Made by a program: the position numbers and the translations under genes. A stretch of 56,093 bases of DNA, from positions 1 to 56,093 of the forward strand of contig NZ_CAKMHQ010000036.1 in the NCBI RefSeq assembly GCF_927312905.1. The letters run 5' to 3'. This DNA is from Candidatus Nitrotoga sp. 1052 (GTDB lineage: Bacteria; Pseudomonadota; Gammaproteobacteria; Burkholderiales; Gallionellaceae). Of this stretch, positions 26,957 to 36,152 are shown in pieces (positions within the stretch are counted from its first letter, which is position 1; the number at the start of each line of letters is the position of its first letter). The notes under the pieces were generated by a model. That model saw only the letters and a list, made by a program, of their open reading frames with translations, was not told the DNA's origin and did not search any database.

Positions 26957-27719
26957 AAGTCGCGGTGCCGGCGCGCCGCTGTTACTGATACCTGGCTGGG
27001 GGATGCACTGCGGCATCTGGGGCAGCGTGGCCGCACAACTTGCGCAACACTTCCGCGTGCACTGCGTGGACTTGCCGGGATACGGTGCCAGCTCGATCAT
27101 CGCGCAATATGATTTGGATGGGTTGGTGCAGCGGCTATCTGGGTATTGGCATGCTGAACATGGCGATGAGCCGCTGGCGTTGTGTGGCTGGTCGCTCGGC
27201 GGACAGATTGCGTTGCGCTGGGCGCTCCATGCGCCACACCAGATCGATAAGCTCGTATTGGTTGCTACCACGCCTAGTTTTGTGCAGCGTAGCGACTGGG
27301 AATGTGCAATGGCGGCGAATACCTTGCATGAATTTTCTGTTGCGTTGCTGGAAAATCATGCGCTGACGTTGAAGCGGTTTATTGCCTTGCAGGTGCGCGG
27401 CAGCGAACACGAACGTGAGTTGCTGGCAGATTTGCGCGCCCGCCTGTCCAGTCGCGGTGAACCGAATATTGCGGCATTGCGCGGGGGCCTGGAAATATTG
27501 CGCAATACCGATCTGCGTGCGGTGTTGCCGCAAATTACTCAAGCTGCTTTGGTCATTGCGGGCGAGCGCGATGTGTTGGCTTCACCCGCAGCATCGGGCT
27601 ATCTCGCGCAGCAATTGCCCAATGCGCAGTTGTTCAATATCAAGGGCGCGTCACATGCGCCGTTTTTATCCCACCCGGATATTTTTGTGCAACGGATCGA
27701 GGCATTTTTAAATGGATGA
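26940..27719 (+). CDS. bioH: Pimeloyl-[acyl-carrier protein] methyl ester esterase
   Basis: 259 residues, alpha/beta hydrolase fold. It frees pimeloyl-ACP from its methyl ester at the end of the BioC-BioH pathway. Nucleophile Ser85 in LCGWSLGGQ; catalytic Asp near GERDVLASP and His in GASHAPFLSHP. IPGWGMHCGIW is the oxyanion-hole region typical of BioH. It overlaps bioF by 17 bases and bioC by 8 bases, so coupled translation is likely. Confidence 0.95.
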   Translation: MSLHIESRGAGAPLLLIPGWGMHCGIWGSVAAQLAQHFRVHCVDLPGYGASSIIAQYDLDGLVQRLSGYWHAEHGDEPLALCGWSLGGQIALRWALHAPHQIDKLVLVATTPSFVQRSDWECAMAANTLHEFSVALLENHALTLKRFIALQVRGSEHERELLADLRARLSSRGEPNIAALRGGLEILRNTDLRAVLPQITQAALVIAGERDVLASPAASGYLAQQLPNAQLFNIKGASHAPFLSHPDIFVQRIEAFLNG

Positions 27720-28581
27720 TTTCCTGATTGACAAACGCCAGGTGCGGATGGCTTTCAATCGTGCGGCCAATGGATACGATACCGCTGCGGTGTTACAGCG
27801 TGAGGTGTGCAGCCGCATGCTGGAACGGCTGGATTATATAAAACAGAAGCCAACGTCTGTGCTGGATGTGGGTAGTGGTACTGGCTGGGGCACGCGTCAG
27901 CTGTCGCAGCGCTATCCGGCGGCGCATCTGCTGGCGCTCGACATGGCAATTAGTATGCTCAATGTATCGCGCAGCAGGTTAAGCTGGTGGCGCAAGTTAT
28001 TCGACAGTGGCAAGCACAGTTATGTATGTGCCGATGTCGAAGCCTTGCCGTTAGCAGCTAACAGCATCGAGCTGGCATGGTCGAATCTGACCCTGCAATG
28101 GTGCAACGATCTGCCCGCCACCTTCAGCGAATTACATCGCGTATTGAAAGTGGAGGGCTTGGTGATGTTCAGTACCTTCGGCCCGGACACGCTCAAGGAA
28201 CTACGCAACGCTTTTCATAGCGTGGATGAGCACAGACATGTTAATCGTTTCGCGGACATGCACGACATCGGCGACATGCTGAAGGCCAGCGGTTTTGCCG
28301 CGCCTGTGATGGACATGGAAATTATCACGCTGACTTATGATAATGTGAAAGCGGTGATGCAGGATTTGCGCAGCATAGGCGCGCACAATGCCACTGCCGG
28401 ACGTGGGCACGGCATGATGGGCAAGGCTGCTTGGCTGGCGCTGCAGGAGAATTACGAACGATTTCGGAAAAACGGCAAGCTACCTGCGACTTTCGAAGTG
28501 ATCTATGGCCATGCGTGGAAGCCAAAGTCCAGGGTGACAGCGGATGGCGCGCATATTATTCAAACGCCATTTAAACTTTGA
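27712..28581 (+). CDS. bioC: Malonyl-[acyl-carrier protein] O-methyltransferase
   Basis: 289 residues. It methylates malonyl-ACP to start pimelate synthesis. The BioC-type N-terminus FNRAANGYDTAAVLQREV precedes SAM motif I VLDVGSGTGWGTRQL. LLALDMAISML, ANSIELAWSNLTLQWCND and MFSTFGPDTLKELR are further BioC signatures. Last gene of the cluster; bioD is not next but 6.7 kb further on, after an accessory stretch. Confidence 0.96.
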   Translation: MDDFLIDKRQVRMAFNRAANGYDTAAVLQREVCSRMLERLDYIKQKPTSVLDVGSGTGWGTRQLSQRYPAAHLLALDMAISMLNVSRSRLSWWRKLFDSGKHSYVCADVEALPLAANSIELAWSNLTLQWCNDLPATFSELHRVLKVEGLVMFSTFGPDTLKELRNAFHSVDEHRHVNRFADMHDIGDMLKASGFAAPVMDMEIITLTYDNVKAVMQDLRSIGAHNATAGRGHGMMGKAAWLALQENYERFRKNGKLPATFEVIYGHAWKPKSRVTADGAHIIQTPFKL

Positions 28582-28619
28582 GGCTTGGGCGAATCAGCAT
28601 TTTCAATTCAGTTTTTTTC

Positions 28620-28801
28620 TCGGCAATTCGCGTCTTCGTCTTACCCCGCTACACAAAACCGGGACACCCGCGACCATGCTGGCACCGGACATCGTTGCTG
28701 CCATCCTTGACGATGCCTTGTCGAATCACCTCACGCTGTTTGATCTGGCAGTCGATCCGCCGTAGTTGTGGGGGAAACAGCGAAAAAGGATAGGCGGATA
28801 A
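28620..28801 (+). pseudogene. C-terminal remnant resembling a recombinase
   Basis: The frame reads LAPDIVAAILDDALSNHLTL, then LFDLAVDPP, a TAG (28763-28765), and continues LWGKQRKRIGG to a TAA at 28801. The MLAPDIVAAIL and LW-(E/K)QR-(K/R)R pattern resembles the C-termini of large recombinases and phage integrase-like proteins. No N-terminal part, start or catalytic residue is present, and the frame has an internal stop. It sits at the bio side of the accessory stretch. The family is tentative. Confidence 0.4.
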
Positions 28802-28895
28802 ATTGCATCCTGACTCACTGTGCGCCTAATAAATTCACACAAATCCGACCCTACTCAGTTTCGGTTTCTGCAACAGAACCTTATTAAAGCCTGGG

Positions 28896-29249
28896 CTATT
28901 TTATTTCCTCGGCCAGTTGACGATGGATTTCAGCCATCTTGCTATTTGCCTCTGCTGCTTGCCCATAATAGCGTATCAAACCTTTACAATGCCCCTGCAG
29001 GTCTTGAGCTCGTTTACCATAGTTGTAGCTGTGATTTTCATATTCTTCGAGCTGTTTTTTATGCTCTTGCACCTTGCTTTGCATCTCTTTGGCAGTATCT
29101 TCATAATGTTTAGCCAATGCATTGTGATCGGGGCGAGTTGTAGCGCTCTGAACAGCTTGGGTCATGTCCATCGGATGAGGATCCATCTGCACGCACGAAG
29201 CTAATAAGCCAAGGGCAGACAAAACAGTGATAAATGTTCTTGTTTTCAT
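28896..29249 (-). CDS. Small lipoprotein of unknown function
   Basis: 117 residues from the ATG at 29249, preceded by AAGGAG; an in-frame start at 29339 lacks a site and would bury the signal. Lipobox LASC with lipidated Cys19. The mature part is helical and charged, with coiled-coil-like MQSKVQEHKKQLEEYENHS and AAEANSKMAEIHRQLAEEI. It is like small periplasmic lipoproteins of iron- and sulfur-oxidising betaproteobacteria, but I know no function. It is separated by 175 bases from the GH13 gene on the same strand. Confidence 0.7.
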   Translation of the reverse strand: MKTRTFITVLSALGLLASCVQMDPHPMDMTQAVQSATTRPDHNALAKHYEDTAKEMQSKVQEHKKQLEEYENHSYNYGKRAQDLQGHCKGLIRYYGQAAEANSKMAEIHRQLAEEIK

Positions 29250-29424
29250 TAATAAGCTCCTTCGGATGGTGGATTCGTAATAATTATTATGGTGCGAAAT
29301 CAGGGTCAGGACTAGAGCGGTAAAAAATGCTGGTTCCAATATAACCTTCCAAAGGCAACATGAATGAGCTTGCGCATCATTGCACCGAATATGGACATTT
29401 AGGTGATTACCAGTGTTTTCTTCA

Positions 29425-31857
29425 TCATTGTTTTACGAGCACCACGAAACTATTGGCAGGGATCGTTACATTGATACGACCTTGGTTGGAGGGGATAGTG
29501 GCACCGCCATTACCCCTATTTTGGCCACCATAGATGGCGGCGTCACTATTGAATATTTCCTTCCATCCGGCATTAGGGATGGCCAGCAAGTCCTTCTCGA
29601 TGACGTAACCGTCGGCGAAGGCAGTATTGTTGAAGCTGGCGACGATAATGACTTCCTCATCCCCGCGCCACCGCTTGAAGGCGATCACTCGATTGGAATT
29701 CGACAGGTGGAGGATGTCAATGTCCTGGCTGCGGATCGAGCGCAGTCGGCGACTGAGACTTATTAGATCCTGATAAAAGCGAAACAGTGCCTTGCCGTTA
29801 CCAGTCCGCTCGCCGATGATATTTTCACGGTTCAGCAGGAAGCGATCAAATGTATAGTGTTTCTGTGCTCCGATCTCTTCGCCCATGAAGAACATGGGAG
29901 TGCCCGCCGAAAGCAGGGGCAGACCAAAGCATACACGCGAGCGTGCTTCCGCCGCGGTGCGCGTGGCACCAATGACAGGCGCACCATTGACAGCCGTTAC
30001 CATGGTCCGCGCCGTGCCACCGGCATTGCCGGCTTCGTCGTGAGATTCGTGGAACACGACCTGGTTATAACGGCTGTTATAAAGGGCGCTGGCAAACCAG
30101 TCCATCTGTAGTGGCTCGTTGCTGCCGGATCCAGCCTGTTTCAAGAGGCGCGCCCGATTCCCAGCCATGTCGGAGTCGCCGATCAACTGATGGTAGAACG
30201 CCAACTCCCATTTGGCGCTGAAGCCCAGCCCTCCTTGCGCCGGTAATTTCGTCACGGCGTCCCATCCCGTATGATCTTCTGCGATCAGCATCACCGTAGG
30301 CTTGATCATGCGCAGAGTGCGGCTCCACTCCCGCAGAAATTTCTGCCCGAAGACGTTGGCGTTGCCAATCGACCGCCCATCGGCGTGAAGCGCGTTGTCG
30401 CGGTGAATCGCCTGGGTCAGATCCACGCGCAGCCCATCGACGTGCATTTCTTCAATAAGAAAGGCGGCACTGCTGATGAATTGCTGGCGCACAATTTCTT
30501 CCGAAAAACGCGGGGTGAAGCCGGTAGAGCCGTTATCAAGATAGCCACCCTCCGGAAACGGGCTGCCATCATTTTTTTTGTAGTCGGAAGAGCGCCCTTC
30601 ATACCAGTAATAAATATTTTCTTCGGGCATGGTTGAATCATATTGCCACTGGGCGCGTTCCGCTTCGTTGTCATAATGGTTGTAGACCACGTCCTGGATG
30701 ACTGCGATGCCACGCCGGTGACAATCGCGCACGAAGTGACGGTACTTGTCGCGGCCTCCAGCGCTGGATTCAATACAGAAGTGATGACTGTCGCCATAGC
30801 CCCAGGCGGCATTGCCTGAAAACTCTGCCATGGGCAGCAGTTCGATGGCATTCACACCGAGTTCAACGAGATGGTCCAGGAATTGCAGCGCGTCACTCAA
30901 ATCACCGGGGCCGGGCTTTCCGAACCCCAATGACCCGACATGTAATTCGTAAATAATCAGGTCTTCGAGGTGCGAAGGTACCGGCAGGCCGGACGTAGAT
31001 TCTCTTGTCCAGAATTCTTCCGATGGAATGGTGTCCAGTTTCATTCCGCGAGGCGTGGATGCAAAATCTCGGCGCACCACATCGGCATCAATGACCACGC
31101 TGCAACTCACGGACCCGTCCAGAGTTTCAACCGTCCCCGGCCAAGCAATCTTGACAGGATTTATATTGCCCCTGCCGATCTGGCTGCGGGAGAAGATGTC
31201 GGTGCGATAGACGCGCTGCCCTTGCGCGTTCAGGATGCGATACATGTAAGGCAGGCTTTTGAAAGTCTCAAAATCTCCCTGCGGTCCGCCTTCCCATGTA
31301 CCATCAGCCAGGCGGGAAAGGGTGATCATGGGCAGTGCTTGGTTCACTCCGGTGTTATCGTCGGCTATGTAGCCGCTGGCCGGATTTCCGAAGACCACTT
31401 CCACATTTTTGGCATTTGGAGCCCATACGGCAAAACGCAGACCGGGTGTGGTGCTTCCAGTAGCGAAGTGTTTGTTGGCTCCCAAATGACGGTTATAAGT
31501 GAAGTAATAGCGTTCGACCTGGGGCACGGTTGCCTCGCGGTTGAGCCGAAACTGGCGATGGCGCGCAACGGAATTAACATCCTGCACCTCAGTCGGAATG
31601 CCCCAGAAGTTGGCACCCTGCGGCCCGTCAAGGATAACCCCCCACTTGAAGGTATTATCCTGATCGGCAAGATGAAGTGAGACTGTGGCCGTAAAGACTG
31701 GACAGCCATCCACGCCGATTTCCTCCTGCATCGGAGATTCCGTCCAGTCATCCGAATATCGGCCGCTACCGTCCCAGCTGCCGCGCAAGCGGGCGTTGCG
31801 GAATATCGCCCGTTTAAGGCCGGTGATGAATTGAAATTCCACTGTCTGCATTGTCAT
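29425..31857 (-). CDS. GH13 alpha-glucan-active enzyme, branching-enzyme-like
   Basis: 810 residues, no signal peptide. N-terminal beta domain (about 1-110) resembling a starch-binding or E-set module, then a CBM48-like domain (about 138-230; GLRFAVWAPNAKNVEVVFG), then the GH13 barrel. Catalytic residues: Asp479 in GLRVDLTQAI, Glu527 in LIAEDHTG, Asp607 in FHESHDEAGN; VIQDVVYNH is region I. The C-terminal beta domain ends SFVVLVKQ. It is like GlgB/trehalohydrolase-type cytosolic enzymes that branch or trim glycogen. No glgA, glgC, glgP or treZ is adjacent, so its exact reaction cannot be fixed. Confidence 0.82.
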   Translation of the reverse strand: MTMQTVEFQFITGLKRAIFRNARLRGSWDGSGRYSDDWTESPMQEEIGVDGCPVFTATVSLHLADQDNTFKWGVILDGPQGANFWGIPTEVQDVNSVARHRQFRLNREATVPQVERYYFTYNRHLGANKHFATGSTTPGLRFAVWAPNAKNVEVVFGNPASGYIADDNTGVNQALPMITLSRLADGTWEGGPQGDFETFKSLPYMYRILNAQGQRVYRTDIFSRSQIGRGNINPVKIAWPGTVETLDGSVSCSVVIDADVVRRDFASTPRGMKLDTIPSEEFWTRESTSGLPVPSHLEDLIIYELHVGSLGFGKPGPGDLSDALQFLDHLVELGVNAIELLPMAEFSGNAAWGYGDSHHFCIESSAGGRDKYRHFVRDCHRRGIAVIQDVVYNHYDNEAERAQWQYDSTMPEENIYYWYEGRSSDYKKNDGSPFPEGGYLDNGSTGFTPRFSEEIVRQQFISSAAFLIEEMHVDGLRVDLTQAIHRDNALHADGRSIGNANVFGQKFLREWSRTLRMIKPTVMLIAEDHTGWDAVTKLPAQGGLGFSAKWELAFYHQLIGDSDMAGNRARLLKQAGSGSNEPLQMDWFASALYNSRYNQVVFHESHDEAGNAGGTARTMVTAVNGAPVIGATRTAAEARSRVCFGLPLLSAGTPMFFMGEEIGAQKHYTFDRFLLNRENIIGERTGNGKALFRFYQDLISLSRRLRSIRSQDIDILHLSNSNRVIAFKRWRGDEEVIIVASFNNTAFADGYVIEKDLLAIPNAGWKEIFNSDAAIYGGQNRGNGGATIPSNQGRINVTIPANSFVVLVKQ

Positions 31858-32460
31858 AATGATTGTTTACCCTTGACGATCAACATCCAAGCAATATCTA
31901 AAGAAGCCAGGCTCAAGTTATTCCTCACAGACAAAGCGAAATTCGCAAGGGGTGGTCGACGGTGGATGGTCGATGGTGGATGGACTTGCGACCTCCAGCC
32001 CAATTAACGCCAACATTCCCGGCTCCGACAGTTGGCTGGCAATTAAATATCCCTGTGAGGGTCAAATAGTAGAGTGGCACCCAGAAAAGTGAATAAGCAA
32101 ATTGCTTATTTTTGATTTATAAAATCTTTAAAATATGCGGCGCATTAAACTTTTCCTTGCTCCTGGCCTTAAGATGCACATGTAAATTCGCATGTACGCA
32201 GTGAGAGAAACGTGTCATGCCACAACAAATATATAAGCCGCTTCCTTTGGAGGACTGCGTCTCCGATATACTTCCTCGCCGACAGACGGGTGGAGCAGGC
32301 ATGAGGACGATTACGCTTTTTTCCCAATTCCGATGCCCACAATATCGAGGCAGGATGTTGTGCATCGGAGTAAGAAATTGCCTAATGAGCAATTCATCGG
32401 AGTGCCCGCGGGATTCAGTGTTTTTTGATGTTAGCGCGCAAACTTAAAGGAGTCATTCAA
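31858..32460. other. Intergenic stretch, no gene recognised
   Basis: About 600 bases between the divergent GH13 gene and a membrane-protein gene. Around 31951-31984 lies a short imperfect repeat of GGTGGATGGTCGAT type. An ORF from 32217 has no recognisable domain. Promoters for both flanking genes should be here. Confidence 0.4.
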
Positions 32461-32901
32461 GTGAGTTTAAATATCAGACGGGTTGTGTGGGTGGTTTCGG
32501 CGCTGCTCCTGACTTTCGTAGTGTTGCGAGCGTATTTGCACTTCTCTCCGGGCAGCAATCTGTATATTGGCTCATACAATATCCACCACCTTTTTATTGG
32601 TTTGCTGCTTATTACATTCGCGGGTTTGCCTCTTGTCCTGTTTAATGGTAATAGTTGGAAACTTGACTTAGCGGCTATAGCGTTCGGGGCAGGGTTGAGT
32701 ATGGCTCTCGACGAGTGGGTATATCTCATTACAACCGATGGAAGTGACGTTTCGTATCTTCTGCCGATTTCCTTATGGGGTGGGGTGGTAATGGTAGGCT
32801 TGGCTGCAAGTTATGCACTTGGATTAGCGTTTTATGCTCATCGGTATGAACGCGCTAACTTGGCGCTCAATCCGGACACGCAAAAACGGCGCGCCAGTTA
32901 G
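32461..32901 (+). CDS. Four-helix membrane protein of unknown function
   Basis: 146 residues from a GTG at 32461, chosen for the AAAGGAG about eight bases upstream; the longer frame from 32425 has no such site. Four predicted membrane helices at about 7-24, 40-60, 67-87 and 103-128. The second helix starts at an IHHLFIGLLL segment, and the loop between the third and fourth carries ALDEWVYLI; paired His-His and Asp-Glu like these occur in a family of small uncharacterised integral membrane proteins. No catalytic assignment. It is followed by another membrane-anchored unknown gene 49 bases later. Confidence 0.7.
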   Translation: MSLNIRRVVWVVSALLLTFVVLRAYLHFSPGSNLYIGSYNIHHLFIGLLLITFAGLPLVLFNGNSWKLDLAAIAFGAGLSMALDEWVYLITTDGSDVSYLLPISLWGGVVMVGLAASYALGLAFYAHRYERANLALNPDTQKRRAS

Positions 32902-32950
32902 CTCTGAGTTAACCATATGGAAATAGTCATCTGAAAATTTGCCGGGCGAA

Positions 32951-33841
32951 ATGATAATGGTGTTCAAAATCGGACTGCTACCCATTATGTTGGGTATTGT
33001 TTTGCTGGGTTTCTTTGCGGCCAAAGCGGCAAGGATGCGCGGCAGAAATCCGTGGGTGTGGGGAAGCCTCACCGTTGCTGTGATAACCGCGGTGACATGG
33101 CAACAGCTGCCAGTATGGGCGGAGACTGTTTTTTATCGCGGGAAGATAAAGCAATCGACCATTCCGCAGCGGAAGGTAATCAACCTGGCAGAGGCTAAAA
33201 AAATCAATATTCGCGTAAGTATGGATGACGTTAATTTTGATGTGCCGCTTGTATATAACTTTAAAGGATACAACCAGCAATTACGCGGCTGGGGGAATGT
33301 GCCGCAAAAACAGATTGAAGGTAAGAAAAGGCTGGCTGTTGACTTCATCAAAATTGATGCCATATTGCCGGACCTTTCTCCACTGAGGGAAGAGAATCTA
33401 GCGCAATTTGAAAAATTAGCATGGGGACAAAACTTGCACGCCTCTATTACGCATATGAGGCCGTGGGATCACTATTTTAAATATTTTATTGAGAGATTGC
33501 AGCGGCAACCAGATTCGCCAGACTTACCAGGAATGTTGCATTACTACGACCCATCCGGCAAAGCCAATATATTCTTTAGCCATGATCACCCGACGGATGA
33601 ATTAGTACGTATCCGATGTGCGGACGAGAATTTTTTCCACAGTGCATACCCAATTTGCGTAGTTGAAACGTCTTACCGCCCTGCACCGGACATGGTGATA
33701 TCTGCGCCCATAAAAAAGACGGTTTTCTCTCTGAGGTATGAACTGCCCAGCCAATATATTGCGCAATGGCAGACGATAGATCAGAAGCTTAAATCTCGGT
33801 TTGACCAGATGGTGAGCAATAACGCTACATCCTTACCTTGA
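32951..33841 (+). CDS. Membrane-anchored protein of unknown function
   Basis: 296 residues from the ATG at 32951 (a TTG at 32939 and ATG at 32957 are alternatives; no strong ribosome site). Two hydrophobic helices near the N-terminus (about 5-22 and 35-52) precede a soluble domain of about 240 residues with many aromatics, e.g. DVPLVYNFKGYNQQLRGWG, HMRPWDHYFKYFIERLQRQ and HYYDPSGKANIFFSHDHP. No family recognised. Likely cotranscribed with the preceding membrane-protein gene. Confidence 0.6.
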   Translation: MIMVFKIGLLPIMLGIVLLGFFAAKAARMRGRNPWVWGSLTVAVITAVTWQQLPVWAETVFYRGKIKQSTIPQRKVINLAEAKKINIRVSMDDVNFDVPLVYNFKGYNQQLRGWGNVPQKQIEGKKRLAVDFIKIDAILPDLSPLREENLAQFEKLAWGQNLHASITHMRPWDHYFKYFIERLQRQPDSPDLPGMLHYYDPSGKANIFFSHDHPTDELVRIRCADENFFHSAYPICVVETSYRPAPDMVISAPIKKTVFSLRYELPSQYIAQWQTIDQKLKSRFDQMVSNNATSLP

Positions 33842-34096
33842 CCTGTGGCTAAAATTCCGAGGCGAGTGGATTACGAATAAAGCCGGAGGCTGACCACGGC
33901 TTATGCGTAGTCTCATTAGAAGAGGCTGCATATGAATACAATGTCATTTCAGGGTAGGTCGTACAGCTTGTGAAGCTGAAGTATAGTTTGCAACTATTAA
34001 AGTCTGGTCAGCTGCATCCGTAATGAGTAAATGATTTGTCAAAAAATCATTTACTATTGTGTTCGATAATATAAAACAATTAAGGGGAGGTAAATT

Positions 34097-34921
34097 ATGA
34101 AGACTGTTCAGTTCAGTTTCTGCCGTACAACCACGGTAGCGGTTGTTTCTATTTTCCTGGCGGGTTGTGCCAACATGCAGATGGGGTCTCAGGAAGCGAA
34201 AACGACCGCCACAGGCTCTGCGGGTGGTGCAACATCACAGAACGCCAACAGCAAGCTTGAAAAATGTGCCGAATCTCTGGGTACCTTGGCAGTCGTCGAG
34301 GACACCAACGCCCCATGGTATGGCATCCTAACTGGGCAAATGAAACTAGGATCCACTACTCCCGTACTTAAGATGCTTGTTCAACAGTCTAACTGCTTTG
34401 TGGTTGTAGACCGGGGGCGTGCGATGGGCAATATGATGGGGGAACGTGCATTGGCGGAATCAGGAGAGATGCGCAAGGGTTCCAAGTTCCAAAAAGGACA
34501 AATGGTAGCGGCTGACTACTCTATGAGTCCTTCCATCACTTTCAGCAACACTAATGCCGGAGGTGCTGGTGCTGCTATTGGCGGCCTCTTTGGGTCATTT
34601 GGCGCTCTACTGGGCAGCAGTATCTCTGCCAAAGAGTCCAGTACCATGTTGACCTTGGTTGATAACCGTTCTGGCGTTCAGCTAGCTGCAGCTGAGGGTA
34701 GTTCACGCAACATGGACTTTGGATTCATGGGCGGCTTATTCGGAAGTGCGCTTGGCGGGGTAGGCGGAGGCTATTCCAACACTGCTGAAGGAAAAGTTAT
34801 TGTGGCCGCATTCACCGATTCCTACAACAATATGGTGAAAGCCGTGCGTGCTTACAAAGCACAAGAGGTTAAAGGCGGGCTTGGAACGGGCGGTCACCTT
34901 GGTGTTCAAGGCGGAGAGTAA
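34097..34921 (+). CDS. CsgG/HfaB-like outer-membrane lipoprotein
   Basis: 274 residues with signal peptide and lipobox LAGC (Cys24). GGGGAGG stands just before the ATG. The body has features of CsgG-type proteins: NCFVVVDRGRAMGNMMGERA, GQMVAADYSMSPSITFS, a Gly/Ala-rich stretch GAAIGGLFGSFGALLGSSIS, and LTLVDNRSGVQLAAAEGSSR. CsgG forms the curli export pore, but no curli genes (csgA, B, E, F) are near. Other members of the family are stress or secretin-associated lipoproteins. It is monocistronic and ends before a strong hairpin. Confidence 0.75.
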   Translation: MKTVQFSFCRTTTVAVVSIFLAGCANMQMGSQEAKTTATGSAGGATSQNANSKLEKCAESLGTLAVVEDTNAPWYGILTGQMKLGSTTPVLKMLVQQSNCFVVVDRGRAMGNMMGERALAESGEMRKGSKFQKGQMVAADYSMSPSITFSNTNAGGAGAAIGGLFGSFGALLGSSISAKESSTMLTLVDNRSGVQLAAAEGSSRNMDFGFMGGLFGSALGGVGGGYSNTAEGKVIVAAFTDSYNNMVKAVRAYKAQEVKGGLGTGGHLGVQGGE

Positions 34922-34971
34922 GCTCGGAAATAAATGTGTACTAAAATAATTTCTTAAATAAGCTTCCTATG

Positions 34972-35005
34972 TGCACATCGCAATCTATTCAAGTTGCGAT
35001 GTGCA
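34972..35005. terminator. Strong hairpin after the CsgG-like gene
   Basis: A perfect 12-bp stem (34972-34983 with 34994-35005; TGCACATCGCAA and its complement) and a ten-base loop. No T run follows, so termination is likely but not proven. The rest of 34922-35324 holds no gene; bioD's promoter should be in its last part. Confidence 0.55.
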
Positions 35006-35324
35006 TAAATTAACGCTATGTAAAATTAAAGAGACAAGGCGTTAGTAACACTCAGCACGAGCTACCCAGCAGTCGCCTCACTACACGCTAGACAGCTTCA
35101 TTTCGGTTTCGAGCTTGGCACAGTTAATTACCACACTCATTCTTTGCATATGGGAAACGTGATAGTTAAGTATCTTGACCTTATCTTTAGTGCAATCCTT
35201 TATATCTCGCTGAAACCTGTTATATGACCCTATGTCTGTGGCGAATTTATTCATTCAGCACCAGCCTGCTATGCGTCAAATCGCCCCAGCCTACGCGCAG
35301 GAAACCCAGGCATTCGAGGATAAT

Positions 35325-35993
35325 ATGAATTACTTCATAACAGGTACTGATACTGGAGTCGGCAAGACGCTGATTAGCTGCGCACTACTGCATGCCTTTG
35401 CTGCGCGAGGACAGCGCGTAGTCGGCATGAAGCCGGTGGCGGTGGGTTGCGATGACGATGGGCATAATCAGGATGTGAAACAATTGCAGGCGGTCAGCAA
35501 TGTACTGGTGAGCTATGGCCAGATTAATCCCTATTGTTTTCTAAGTTCTATTGCGCCGCATATTGCTGCACGGAATGCAGGTGTGCACATCGATTTCGCC
35601 CGCATCCTGACGTCATATCACGAGCTGGCATCACAAGCGGATGTGGTGATAGTAGAAGGTGCGGGAGGATTTAGAGTGCCACTGAATAACAATCAAGACA
35701 TTGCCGATTTGGCTCTGCAATTGGGTTTGCCTGTTATTTTGGTGGTGGGCATGCGTTTGGGCTGTCTCAACCATGCGCTGCTGACAGCAAGCGCGATTGA
35801 GGCATGTGGATTAAAATGTGCCGGATGGGTGGCCAATGTGCTGGATGCAGATATGCTCGCGGTACAAGACAATGTTGTGGCATTACAGCAACGCTTGGCC
35901 GCACCGCTGCTTGGCGTGGTACCTTGGCAGCCACAGCCGGATGCGAGGATGGTGGCCATGCAGCTCAAACTCGAATTGCTTGAGGAAATGTAA
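35325..35993 (+). CDS. bioD: Dethiobiotin synthetase
   Basis: 222 residues from the ATG at 35325, four bases after AGGA; a longer frame from 35232 adds residues not seen in BioD. It closes the ureido ring of dethiobiotin using ATP and CO2. The P-loop GTDTGVGKT is at residues 7-15, with MKPVAVGC and VEGAGGFRVPLN further on. It is apart from bioBFHC by an accessory stretch of about 6.7 kb and lies upstream of ftsK. Confidence 0.95.
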   Translation: MNYFITGTDTGVGKTLISCALLHAFAARGQRVVGMKPVAVGCDDDGHNQDVKQLQAVSNVLVSYGQINPYCFLSSIAPHIAARNAGVHIDFARILTSYHELASQADVVIVEGAGGFRVPLNNNQDIADLALQLGLPVILVVGMRLGCLNHALLTASAIEACGLKCAGWVANVLDADMLAVQDNVVALQQRLAAPLLGVVPWQPQPDARMVAMQLKLELLEEM

Positions 35994-36152
35994 CGGTTCA
36001 GTTCGGAGTTGAGAGGCTGTAAATGAAACTGTCTATTTCTCCAGAAACAGAATGGCCTGTGCGCCGGATTGCGCGCGCAAGCTATAATTGTTACCGCACA
36101 TGGCGCGCCAAGATGTCTTGAGCCGGGGGAAGGTTTCACCTATCTGTAAGGT

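Noticed and set aside
28544-28765. 73-codon ORF as a real gene overlapping bioC
   Set aside because: The recognisable part starts late, lacks a start site and continues past its stop, so it is a remnant.
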